Origin: Verrucomicrobiales bacterium | Lineage (GTDB): Bacteria > Verrucomicrobiota > Verrucomicrobiia > Verrucomicrobiales > DEV007 | Length of the DNA: 64,000 bases | Assembly (NCBI GenBank): GCA_012960505.1 | Contig: DUBC01000048.1 | Location: 62,001 to 126,000, forward strand | Direction of reading: 5' to 3' | Shown: in pieces, positions 17,036-25,705 of the stretch | Layout: every line of letters begins with the position of its first letter | Position numbering within the stretch: the stretch's first letter is position 1 | The notes under the pieces: model-generated | What the model saw: only the letters and a program-made list of their open reading frames with translations | Databases searched by the model: none | Told to the model about the DNA's origin: nothing | Made by a program: the position numbers and the translations under genes

Positions 17036-18157
17036 TTAGGAAACCTTTTTTCCATACTTACTCATAGCTTCTTCGGTCAGAGTAGTACCTGCTCCTGGGT
17101 TTTTAGGGGGATCAAAATAACCTGACCTAATCTCAATAGGTTCAATAAAGCAGTCCTTGATCCAAGGTATAAATTCCAACAACTCAATTCCCGGATGGGA
17201 AATACTCAGATGAATTTGAGTTTGGGCCATATCACCTGCATGAGGAGTTACGGGGAGGTTTGCTTCGTAAGCAACATTAGATACTTCCAATGCCTCAGTA
17301 ATTCCTCCAAGCCGAGTCGCATCAGGTTGAACATAATGAACTGCCTCAGAAAAAATAAACTCCTCAAAATGAGCTAACGAATATAACATTTCACCCAAGG
17401 CAACTGGCGTCTCTATAGCATCTGAAAGATCTTTGTGCCCACGCACATCATCATGCCATAGAGGCTCCTCGATCCAAGTAACGTCATAATCTTTCAACTT
17501 ACTCGCTACACCCAATGCCTCAGGCATACGCCAGCGACCATTCGCATCAGTCATTATACGAACCTCTGAACCAACTGCATTTCTGACCGCTTCGACTCGT
17601 TGCAAATCCTCATTATGATCCGGCTTACCTAATTTCATTTTTATACTTTTGTAACCATCCACCTCAGTGAGTCTTAGTACATCATCTATCAACATTTGAG
17701 TTGAAAGGTTCAACCAACCACCGTCGGTATTATATGCTTCAACTCTATCAGCCTCGCTCCCACCAAGAGTCTTCCACAATGGTTCATCTAAAGCCTTTGA
17801 TTTAATATCCCATAACGCAATGTCCACAGCCGCCAAGGCCATTCTTGTAATACCTGCCCGCCCCACCCATTGGAGTGGCGGATAAAATGCCAACCTCTCC
17901 CATAATGAAGAAATATCTGACGCTTCCTGACCTATCAATAACTCAGCATAGCAGTTGGATATACAGTCTGTAATTAATCTATCACTGGCTAAGTGAGCAT
18001 GCGTTCCCGTAAAACCATATCCAGTAAATCCTTCATCAGTAAAAATTCTTACTCCCGGCATGCCCCAATGAGTAATCGAATGCGTACTGTCAGAGATGTG
18101 GTTCCGTGTAACTGGAACATGCAAAATAAATGTCTCAAGCGAAGTGATGATCATCAA
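17036..18157 (-). CDS. Enolase superfamily protein, mandelate racemase subgroup (sugar-acid dehydratase or racemase)
   Basis: This 373-residue protein has the capping domain followed by a TIM barrel. Catalytic residues match mandelate racemase spacing exactly: KMK (Lys173, Lys175), metal ligands Asp204 (MTDANG), Glu230 (WIEEP) and Glu256 (ALGE), then Asp279 (QPDATR) and His306 (TPHAG). The two Lys residues and the His-Asp dyad allow proton abstraction on either face. Members of this subgroup are mostly acid-sugar dehydratases (galactonate, rhamnonate, fuconate types) or racemases. The GGWLN and HAGDM segments do not let me pick one substrate. It lies between a DUF1501 gene (64 nt before) and the SDR (30 nt after), which suggests a catabolic block for a sugar acid released from polysaccharide. 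Confidence 0.92.
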   Translation of the reverse strand: MMIITSLETFILHVPVTRNHISDSTHSITHWGMPGVRIFTDEGFTGYGFTGTHAHLASDRLITDCISNCYAELLIGQEASDISSLWERLAFYPPLQWVGRAGITRMALAAVDIALWDIKSKALDEPLWKTLGGSEADRVEAYNTDGGWLNLSTQMLIDDVLRLTEVDGYKSIKMKLGKPDHNEDLQRVEAVRNAVGSEVRIMTDANGRWRMPEALGVASKLKDYDVTWIEEPLWHDDVRGHKDLSDAIETPVALGEMLYSLAHFEEFIFSEAVHYVQPDATRLGGITEALEVSNVAYEANLPVTPHAGDMAQTQIHLSISHPGIELLEFIPWIKDCFIEPIEIRSGYFDPPKNPGAGTTLTEEAMSKYGKKVS

Positions 18158-18221
18158 TTTAAAAAGAACAAGAGAATCTACCTTGGCCTCATAAAGGTGT
18201 TAATTAAATAGATAAAGACGA

Positions 18222-19628
18222 TCATCCAAATAATTGATGGTGTATTCTTGATTCTTCAGTTCCTGTAAGGCGTTGATCCAATCCCTGAAACCTGAATGTC
18301 ACTCTTTCATGATCCATTCCGAGAGCATGCAAAATTGTTGCATGCATGTCTCTAACCAGAACAGGATTCTTTTCTACATAATAACCAAATTCATCAGTCT
18401 TCCCATAAGAGATGCCTCCCCTGACTCCTCCCCCAGCCATCCAAATAGTATACGCTTCTTTATGATGATCTCGACCCGCTCCATTTAATTTAGATCCCTG
18501 AAACATAGGAGTTCTACCAAACTCTGCACCCCAGACAATTAAAGTCTCATCTAAAAGTCCTCTCATTTTCAGATCTTTAATTAAAGCGGCAATTGGCCGA
18601 TCTATTTCTTTAGCCTTTTTCTTTATACCCGCTTCAATGCCACCATGATGATCCCATCCATCATTATACAGTTCAACAAATCTTACTCCTCGCTCTACAA
18701 GCCTGCGAGCCTGCAAGCAATGATTTGCAAATGATCCTTTCCCATACATATCCCTAACATGCTCAGGTTCAGTTCTTAGATCAGTTAGTTCAGGTACTGA
18801 CATCTGCATTTTAAATGCTAACTCATATTGATTGATGCGGGTTCTTATTTCAGGGTCCCCCCTATTTTCCAATTCCACTTCATTCAATGCATTGATTCCA
18901 TCAATGATTCGCTTTCTGCGAGATCTATCAACGCCTTTCGGATCTGATAAGAATAGAACCGGATCACCAGTACTACGAAACTCAATCCCCTGATAGATGC
19001 TGGGCAAAAATCCATGGCTCCACAGAGTGGAGCCTGCTCCTGGAACAGGACCAGAAACCATTACCACATAAGCTGGTAGATCATTTGATTCTGCGCCTAA
19101 TCCATAAGTGACCCAAGATCCCAAACTGGGGCGACCAATGCGGTTAAGCCCTGAATGGAAAAACATTTGCGCAGGAGCATGATTAAAATCCTCAGTCTGC
19201 ATGGATTGAATGATAGCAACTTCACCAGCAACCGACTTTAGGTGTGGAAGAACCTCTGAAATCTCTTGACCGTCATTGATTTTTGCAAATTCAAAAGGCG
19301 AAGCCATCATCTTTGGATGTCCTCTAAGAAAAGCAAATCGCTTTCCTTCAATGAACTCTGCAGGAGCTGGCTTGCCGTGGAATTCCTTTAGTTTAGGTTT
19401 GGGATCAAAAAGATCCAATTGGGAAGGCGCCCCCACCATATGTAAAAAAATGACTGACTTTGCCTTTGGTGCAAAATGCGCAATTCCTTTACCATAAGCT
19501 GCAATAGGATTTGATGAGGATTCTCTAGATAAAAGGTCATTAAAGGCCAAAGTCCCTACACCGAGACTAGTTGAATTACGCAAAAAAGCTCTTCTAGATA
19601 GCAAACGCTGAGTCAGATTATTTTCCAT
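18222..19628 (-). CDS. DUF1501 family Tat-exported protein
   Basis: This is the second DUF1501 protein in the window, 468 residues. It has a twin-arginine signal (LSRRAFLRNSTSLGVGTLAF) and the family motifs: LHMVGAPSQLDLFDPKP, HAPAQMFFHSG, ELYNDGWDHHGG, WGAEFGRTPMFQG, GRDHHKEAYTIWMAGGGVRG, and a C-terminal FRFQGLDQRLTG. It resembles the one at 1485-2783 only at family level. The C-terminal half has the longer insertion typical of DUF1501 proteins that pair with full-length PSD1. It starts 19 nt after the PSD1 stop at 19648, so the two are co-transcribed. The molecular function of the family is unproven. Confidence 0.92.
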   Translation of the reverse strand: MENNLTQRLLSRRAFLRNSTSLGVGTLAFNDLLSRESSSNPIAAYGKGIAHFAPKAKSVIFLHMVGAPSQLDLFDPKPKLKEFHGKPAPAEFIEGKRFAFLRGHPKMMASPFEFAKINDGQEISEVLPHLKSVAGEVAIIQSMQTEDFNHAPAQMFFHSGLNRIGRPSLGSWVTYGLGAESNDLPAYVVMVSGPVPGAGSTLWSHGFLPSIYQGIEFRSTGDPVLFLSDPKGVDRSRRKRIIDGINALNEVELENRGDPEIRTRINQYELAFKMQMSVPELTDLRTEPEHVRDMYGKGSFANHCLQARRLVERGVRFVELYNDGWDHHGGIEAGIKKKAKEIDRPIAALIKDLKMRGLLDETLIVWGAEFGRTPMFQGSKLNGAGRDHHKEAYTIWMAGGGVRGGISYGKTDEFGYYVEKNPVLVRDMHATILHALGMDHERVTFRFQGLDQRLTGTEESRIHHQLFG

Positions 19629-19647
19629 TATCAGTCAACGGTTTAGA

Positions 19648-21789
19648 CTACTTTGTTATAGTCCCATGAAGGTTCAATAACGTATTTGCAATTTCGAACC
19701 AGGCACTTTCAGCAGAACCTTCCGTGTCAAGAGCCGTGAAATATATATTTTTTAACGCCGTAATCTCAGCACCATTGGGATACCTAGAAAGGGCAAGCCT
19801 AAAGGCATATTCCAATTGTTTAGGAGCGTTCAATTCGGCCGTCTCCTTTTTTATTCGATCAGCAAAGGCCTTAGCAATTTCCACATAGACTGGATCATTT
19901 AAAAGTGTCAGAGCCTGTAAAGGGGTATTGCTAGATTGCCTTATAACCTTGCAAGCCCCTCTACTTGGGGCATCAAAATTTGCAAAACTTGGATAATGAG
20001 CGGAACGGCGCCAAATAGTATATATCCCTCTACGGTAAAGGTCTTCATTTTCCGACGCATAATATTTGTTATCCACTTCACCAATGACTCGCCAGAAATT
20101 GGCTGGCTGGAAAGGCCTCACCGGCATTCCATACATTTTGGTTGAAAGTAAGCCAGAAATAAACAAGGCATTGTCTCGAATTAATTCTGCCGGCAAACGT
20201 AGGCTCGGACCCCTAGCATAATAACTATTATCAGGATCCTTGTTTCGTTCTAACTTAGAAACTGTGAAGCTTTGCAAGTATACAGATGAAAGCACGATCC
20301 GCTTGATTGTCTTTTTCAATGACCATGAATCCTCCGACTGAAAAGTCACCGCTAACCAATCAAGCAATTCAGGATGAGTAGGAAATGCTCCATTTGTTCC
20401 AAAATCTTCTATCGTCGTAACTATTCCTCGCCCAAAAAGTTCTGCCCATATCCTATTCACAGTAACTCTCGCCGTGAGAGGATTCTCTTGAGATACAAGC
20501 CATTGAGCCAATCCTAAGCGATTCCTCGGATACTCCTTCCGGAACAGATGTAATGATTCTGGGGTATCGGCACTTACTTTCTTTCCAATATTTCTGAAGT
20601 CCCCACGCAACATGATATGCGTGCCCCTCTTTTTCCCCATCTCTCTCATAACTCGAGAAGTATAACCGATCTGAAAAGTTCCACCCTTGGACCTGTTATT
20701 GTTATTAGCAATCTGCTTCTGTAATTCATTTAGAGCTTTTGAAGATTTTCCTTTCTGAAAAAGAGCCTTACTTATTTTCAACGCTTCCTTAAAATCTATT
20801 TTTGATTTTCTAATTAGATCTACTTCTTTGGGATGCTTTTCAACTAGCTCATTTAACTGATCATCAGAAAATGACTCACAAAGTTCTTCGACCTTAGTTA
20901 CATAATTCTCTTCCACTTCGCGAGCCTTGTTCTCAGCCTCATCTCTCTTATTTAGCTCATCAGTAGGTACTGGAACATTAATGTCCGAACCCGCATAATC
21001 CATAGATGCATCATTGCCACCAGGCCTACGTTTCCCCTCAATTGGAGTGTTGTTAAAAAAAGCAAACATCGAATAATAATCACGAATCGAAAAAGGATCA
21101 TGCTTATGATCATGGCACTGGGTACATTCCATCGATGTTCCTAGCCAGACTGTGGAAGTGGTATTGACGCGGTCCACGACTTGCTTGACTCGATCCTCCT
21201 CAGGATCAGTTCCAGCTTCTAGGTTCAATATCGGTCCGCGATGAAATCCTGTAGCGATGATTTGATCTTTAGTAGCTTCAGGAAGTAGATCCCCGGCCAA
21301 CTGTTCGATAGTAAACTGATCAAAAGGCATATCTGAATTAAAGGCCCGTATGACCCAGTCCCTGTATGGCCAAACATTACGAAATCCATCACGCTGATAA
21401 CCATCAGAATCAGCATATCTTGCAAGATCCAACCACCCTAGTGCCCATTTCTCACCAAAGCGGTTTGAACTTAAAAGCTCATCAACTATTTTCTCTAAAT
21501 GCTGATCAGAAGGATCTAACAAAAATGAATCAACTTTTTCTATTGGGGGAGGAATTCCTATAAGGTCTAAAAATACCCTCCTAATCAAACGCGCAGAAGA
21601 TTCTCTTTCCTTAGGGGTATGACCTCGCGATTCCATTCTCGATAAACAGAAAAAATCGATTCCATTCCGAGCCCAATCAGCATGTTTTACTAGTGGTAAA
21701 TTCGGCTTAGTTGGAAGCTCATAGGCCCAATGCAAATCCTTGGCCTCTGCTGCAAAAACAGCAAAAAGGATAAAGCAAAGAGATCTCAT
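19648..21789 (-). CDS. PSD1-type (DUF1549/DUF1553) secreted protein
   Basis: This 713-residue protein has a short signal peptide (MRSLCFILFAVFAAEA). A DUF1549 domain follows, with RRVFLDLIGIPPPIE, ARYADSDGYQRD, FDQFTIEQLAGDLLP and CTQCHDHKHDPFS, then a charged helical linker around residues 270-380. The DUF1553 domain has NPLTARVTVNRIWAELFGRG, DNALFISGLL and QSSNTPLQALTLLNDPVYVE. It lacks the extra N-terminal cytochrome-like PSC1 segment seen in longer family members. It sits between the DUF1080 fusion gene (14 nt before) and DUF1501 (19 nt after), forming a compact three-gene unit. It is exported and probably acts on or near complex carbohydrate, but this is inferred from genomic association across PVC bacteria, not from a known activity. 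Confidence 0.93.
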   Translation of the reverse strand: MRSLCFILFAVFAAEAKDLHWAYELPTKPNLPLVKHADWARNGIDFFCLSRMESRGHTPKERESSARLIRRVFLDLIGIPPPIEKVDSFLLDPSDQHLEKIVDELLSSNRFGEKWALGWLDLARYADSDGYQRDGFRNVWPYRDWVIRAFNSDMPFDQFTIEQLAGDLLPEATKDQIIATGFHRGPILNLEAGTDPEEDRVKQVVDRVNTTSTVWLGTSMECTQCHDHKHDPFSIRDYYSMFAFFNNTPIEGKRRPGGNDASMDYAGSDINVPVPTDELNKRDEAENKAREVEENYVTKVEELCESFSDDQLNELVEKHPKEVDLIRKSKIDFKEALKISKALFQKGKSSKALNELQKQIANNNNRSKGGTFQIGYTSRVMREMGKKRGTHIMLRGDFRNIGKKVSADTPESLHLFRKEYPRNRLGLAQWLVSQENPLTARVTVNRIWAELFGRGIVTTIEDFGTNGAFPTHPELLDWLAVTFQSEDSWSLKKTIKRIVLSSVYLQSFTVSKLERNKDPDNSYYARGPSLRLPAELIRDNALFISGLLSTKMYGMPVRPFQPANFWRVIGEVDNKYYASENEDLYRRGIYTIWRRSAHYPSFANFDAPSRGACKVIRQSSNTPLQALTLLNDPVYVEIAKAFADRIKKETAELNAPKQLEYAFRLALSRYPNGAEITALKNIYFTALDTEGSAESAWFEIANTLLNLHGTITK

Positions 21790-21803
21790 ATGAAATTAAG
21801 TCA

Positions 21804-24800
21804 TTAATTTGTGACCTTGAGCGTTCCAAACATCAACTGACCGTGTCCAGGATATGTACATACATATGGGTAATTTCCAGGTGCGGACGGCACACTCATG
21901 TATAGAACATATTTGCGCCCAGGTGCAACCTGAGGTGAAGAGGCCAACACCTCTGGTATGTCAGGAACAAAGTTCTGTTCAATAGCTTTAGGCCCAATAG
22001 TCAATGCCGCAGCAATTACCTTTTGCCTACTACCAGGTGCACAAACAGCTAAATTATGCATAAGCCCGGTAGGATCATTGTTGATGAATTCTATACCGAT
22101 CCTTTCTCCAGCTTTCGCCTCAAGTGACTCAACATCAAATTTCATGTCTGGCTTTGCTCCGACCTTAAGAATCCGCGCATTCTCATAACCTTCAGGGACA
22201 AGTGCAACTAGCTTCTTACTGAGCGCGTCCATTTCAGCCTTCACCTTCGCATCCTGAATTCTAGACAAAGACTCGTTTCGGAAGTTATTAATAAATCCTC
22301 CGAAACTTGCACCGCCTTTAAAATTCCGAGACTTCGAAAACCAAGTGAAAAATTGCTTCCTAAGATTTTCATTCCAGCCTTCTTCAACGTTCTTGAGCGC
22401 ATAAGCATACCATATTTGCTGCCTCTGTGGATTGTTCGCCTTTTGGTTTTGAAATGATTTGCCATACTGACCTGATCGAGCCAAAAGCTTGTCATCAAAT
22501 TCAATCTCTTCCAACCCAGCCGCCTCCTGATTCATTAAAGGAAGAGTTTTAGCAAGAACATCATCAGCCTTCAAATAAACCAACATAGTAACCAACTCCC
22601 TATTCATGGCATCAGATGATGCAGGATAGAGTGGTGAAATTGCCTCGGCAATTTCTTGGGCTGTCTCCTCATCAGGTTCGCCCATACGAATAAAAGTAAG
22701 CCCCATAACTCTCAAAGCCTCAAGCCTCTGACTTTCCGTCATTTCTAAAACCTTTAACATGGAAAGAGCATTAAGAATATCCCCCTTCAAGGCTGCGTCA
22801 CCCTGGCGTGAAAGAGCGAGTAGGGCAGAGAGCAATGTTTGAGGGTCCTCTTCTTTAAGTGCTTTTTCTTGCCACTCAACAACAGGTTGATGCTCTAGAG
22901 CAACACGAGCCGCGTATCGAACAAAACGGTCGGCATGACTTAATTTAGGCCAGATCTTTTCTATAGATCCCTGAACCTCTTTACCATGAAAAACCTCCAG
23001 ACTCCTTCGAGTTTCAATCACTTTTGTCTCAGAATTGGCTCTAGTTTTGATGGCCACAGTGGACTCAGAGCCTGAATATTTCACACGATAAAGCGCAGAC
23101 TGAGTTCCTCGACCTCCGACTGCAAAATACATGTTCCCATCTTTTCCAATGACTCCATCCGTAACATTCAGAGGAACGCCTGTAACAAACTCTTCTTTCT
23201 TTGCTTGATAGGAAGATCCATCAGGGTCCAAATGAATTGCGTAAATTGTTCCATAGGTCCAATCAAATGCATAAATAGCGTCCTGATATTTCGCCGGAAA
23301 CTTTGATCCCAAACCAGACATAACACCAGTCGGACAACCAGGTCCAATGTCCAAAGTCGGAGGCAAGACATCTGGATACCACTCGGGAAATTTTCCAGTG
23401 CCTGTTCTCCAGCCAAACTCAGATCCACTAGTAACATGATAGATTCTTGTCGGGCGATACCAAGGAGTCCCACTATCCCACTCCATGTCAGAATCAAAAG
23501 TGAACATTTCTCCATCTCTATTAAAAGCAATATCGTACTGGTTCCTAAATCCTGCTGAATAAAGATGGAAGGTTTTACCTTCAGGGTCAGTTCTTGCTAT
23601 CCATCCTCCAGGAGCTCTTATGTTACTTGCATGCCCTCGTGCGTCAGGCATCCGTGGAAGCAACTGATCCTCTGCGTAGTTCATTTTTAAGGCGGAACTT
23701 TCAGGCTTAGGAACAGCGGTATGATTTCCGCCAAGAATGTATAGATGCTTTCCATCTGGTGAAAGGGAAACTGCATGAGGGCCGTGCTCACCTCCACCAG
23801 CGAATTTTCGCATATCTTGTACCTTGTCTAGCATGTCATCATTATCAGTATCAGTGATCCTATAAAGCCCAGATCCCGGCCTCTGCCCATTAGTGCATGC
23901 ATATAAAGAATCAAATGCCCACAATAGCCCATGAGCTCCTGAAACTGGGACAGGCACCTTTTCAATCTTAGGTTCTTCAGAGCTGAGGGTGATTCTAAAA
24001 ATACCCTTACCTCCTTGATCTCCACAGTAAAGTCTACCTTTTGAATCAACTGCCATTGAAACCCATGTGCCTTGCTCTCTTTTAGGAACATTATAAATTT
24101 TCTCCACCTCAAAACCTTTCGGGTGCACTTCCGCAGCCCCTTTAGCGGCAACAGCAACTGGAACACCAGGCTTTTTTGAAAATACATCTCCCCATGGTGA
24201 ATCGCCCATTTTACCTGCTACAACTGCATTTTTCCATCCAGTAGTGTCCACACTTGGCGCCATCCATCCAGGAGCCTTTTTGTTGGCTACAATCCACTCA
24301 TTATCACTGACAATGTGCCTAGTAACACCGTTAGCCGCGACTAATTTAACTTTGGCAGCTAATCCTGCTGATTGGCCTTCGTTGTGAGCCTGCACAGCAA
24401 GAACGTTGTCTCCATTATGAAGATATTTCTTTATATCAAATTCATAATGAGTTTCCCACTGAGAACCAGAACCGACTTTCTGACCATTAACAAATGCTGT
24501 GAATCCATTATCACATGTAATGCTCAATTTAGAAGATTTGAGAGGAGTACTTAAAGTCCACTGACGCCTAGCGTAAATTGTTTCTGTTCTAGCAGACTTA
24601 CTATTCCATATCCATTTGACTGGAGGTACTGAAATTTTTTGAGCCGCATTAATAAGTACAATGTTATGATCTTTTAACGATTCTTTAGCTTTAGCAGATT
24701 CTTTAGCTTTAGCAGATTCTTTCTTATTATTAATTAAAACAATATCCTTAACCTCTAATCTCATTGCTCCTCCCGCATGCAACTGTAACGCTAGGATGCC

Positions 24801-25391
24801 TTTAGATGATTTCTTTGAAGTTTCATTATCCTCAATCTCCACAGTCACACGACCATTAATTTTATGAACAAGACGATTGCCTGATGCAGATATAGAATAT
24901 TCATTCCATTCGCTAAGATCGCATTTCTTTTTGGCATCAGGGTTACCCTTCAATGATCTCTTTCCTTTGTCATCAATGACTACGCGCTGACCGCACTGAG
25001 CAATGATTCCACGTCCCCGCTCTTCATAAAGCATGCCAAGATAATTTGGGGCAGGGTGCATGTCCATTTGATATCCACCAACGGACCAGTTCTTAGCATT
25101 AATCACTTTGGATCGATATTGTATACCCGAATTATTGTTACCCTTAACTCTCGCCTTCAGGGTCAGATCAAAGTCTCCGATCTCCCCACCTTTCCAAATC
25201 AAGAAAGTGTTACCTGAGGTCTTTTTATCTGCAGTCGTTTCTCCAACAATGACACCGTTCTCTACACTCCAAAAATCTGGATTGCCGTCCCATCCTGAAA
25301 GATCCTTACCGTTAAACAATTTCTCAGCTGATAGAGCATTAATTTTTATTGCGAAGATCAGCGTTGTGATAATTAAGATTTTTTTGGCCAT
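21804..25391 (-). CDS. Secreted DUF1080 / PVC-type dehydrogenase / blue-copper fusion protein
   Basis: This 1195-residue protein has a signal peptide (cleavage near ALSA-EK, residue 22). Parts in order: a DUF1080 jelly roll (about 23-222; LFNGKDLSGWDGNP, NNSGIQYRSKV); a Lys-Ala-Glu-Ser linker with two exact 18-nt repeats (24679-24714); a sugar-binding beta-sandwich (about 255-355; FVNGQKVGSGSQWETHYEFD); a beta-propeller of the PVC membrane-bound dehydrogenase type (about 430-780); HEAT-like helices; and a C-terminal cupredoxin (about 1085-1195). The cupredoxin has the type 1 copper ligand set in GLMHNLAV and YVCTYPGHGQLM (His, Cys, His, Met). No CxxCH haem motif follows, unlike many relatives. 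It is probably an exported enzyme acting on glycans, with electron transfer through copper. It is the first gene of the 25-kb minus-strand run. Confidence 0.88.
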   Translation of the reverse strand: MAKKILIITTLIFAIKINALSAEKLFNGKDLSGWDGNPDFWSVENGVIVGETTADKKTSGNTFLIWKGGEIGDFDLTLKARVKGNNNSGIQYRSKVINAKNWSVGGYQMDMHPAPNYLGMLYEERGRGIIAQCGQRVVIDDKGKRSLKGNPDAKKKCDLSEWNEYSISASGNRLVHKINGRVTVEIEDNETSKKSSKGILALQLHAGGAMRLEVKDIVLINNKKESAKAKESAKAKESLKDHNIVLINAAQKISVPPVKWIWNSKSARTETIYARRQWTLSTPLKSSKLSITCDNGFTAFVNGQKVGSGSQWETHYEFDIKKYLHNGDNVLAVQAHNEGQSAGLAAKVKLVAANGVTRHIVSDNEWIVANKKAPGWMAPSVDTTGWKNAVVAGKMGDSPWGDVFSKKPGVPVAVAAKGAAEVHPKGFEVEKIYNVPKREQGTWVSMAVDSKGRLYCGDQGGKGIFRITLSSEEPKIEKVPVPVSGAHGLLWAFDSLYACTNGQRPGSGLYRITDTDNDDMLDKVQDMRKFAGGGEHGPHAVSLSPDGKHLYILGGNHTAVPKPESSALKMNYAEDQLLPRMPDARGHASNIRAPGGWIARTDPEGKTFHLYSAGFRNQYDIAFNRDGEMFTFDSDMEWDSGTPWYRPTRIYHVTSGSEFGWRTGTGKFPEWYPDVLPPTLDIGPGCPTGVMSGLGSKFPAKYQDAIYAFDWTYGTIYAIHLDPDGSSYQAKKEEFVTGVPLNVTDGVIGKDGNMYFAVGGRGTQSALYRVKYSGSESTVAIKTRANSETKVIETRRSLEVFHGKEVQGSIEKIWPKLSHADRFVRYAARVALEHQPVVEWQEKALKEEDPQTLLSALLALSRQGDAALKGDILNALSMLKVLEMTESQRLEALRVMGLTFIRMGEPDEETAQEIAEAISPLYPASSDAMNRELVTMLVYLKADDVLAKTLPLMNQEAAGLEEIEFDDKLLARSGQYGKSFQNQKANNPQRQQIWYAYALKNVEEGWNENLRKQFFTWFSKSRNFKGGASFGGFINNFRNESLSRIQDAKVKAEMDALSKKLVALVPEGYENARILKVGAKPDMKFDVESLEAKAGERIGIEFINNDPTGLMHNLAVCAPGSRQKVIAAALTIGPKAIEQNFVPDIPEVLASSPQVAPGRKYVLYMSVPSAPGNYPYVCTYPGHGQLMFGTLKVTN

Positions 25392-25705
25392 AAATTTATT
25401 TATTTGAGGGATTATTTTATAACGAACAATGTCAGACGTAAAGGTGCGTTTGATAGGCTTTTACCATTATTTAAAATGACGTCATCGATCTAATTATCAC
25501 TATTATTTTTATCCTCTTAGCAATGAGTCACAGAGTCATTATACTAGATATAAGCAAATTTAATCTTAGTCAGGAAAAGCCCAATCGATATTTTGCCTAA
25601 GAACTACTAACCCAGGTCAACACAATAGCGGAGTCACCGTATGTTATATAGCATCCGATTAAGAGAAAAATGAACCAATTCAAAAAACTACTTTTCTGCA
25701 AATGC
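25392..25705. other. Intergenic region (314 nt), likely upstream control region of the minus-strand run
   Basis: No gene, tRNA or strong terminator is seen. It precedes the first gene of the long minus-strand series, so the promoter should lie here; on that strand a TATAAAAT box sits about 30 nt before the ATG at 25391. An 8-bp palindrome TGACGTCA occurs near 25478. Neither is strong evidence by itself. Confidence 0.35.
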
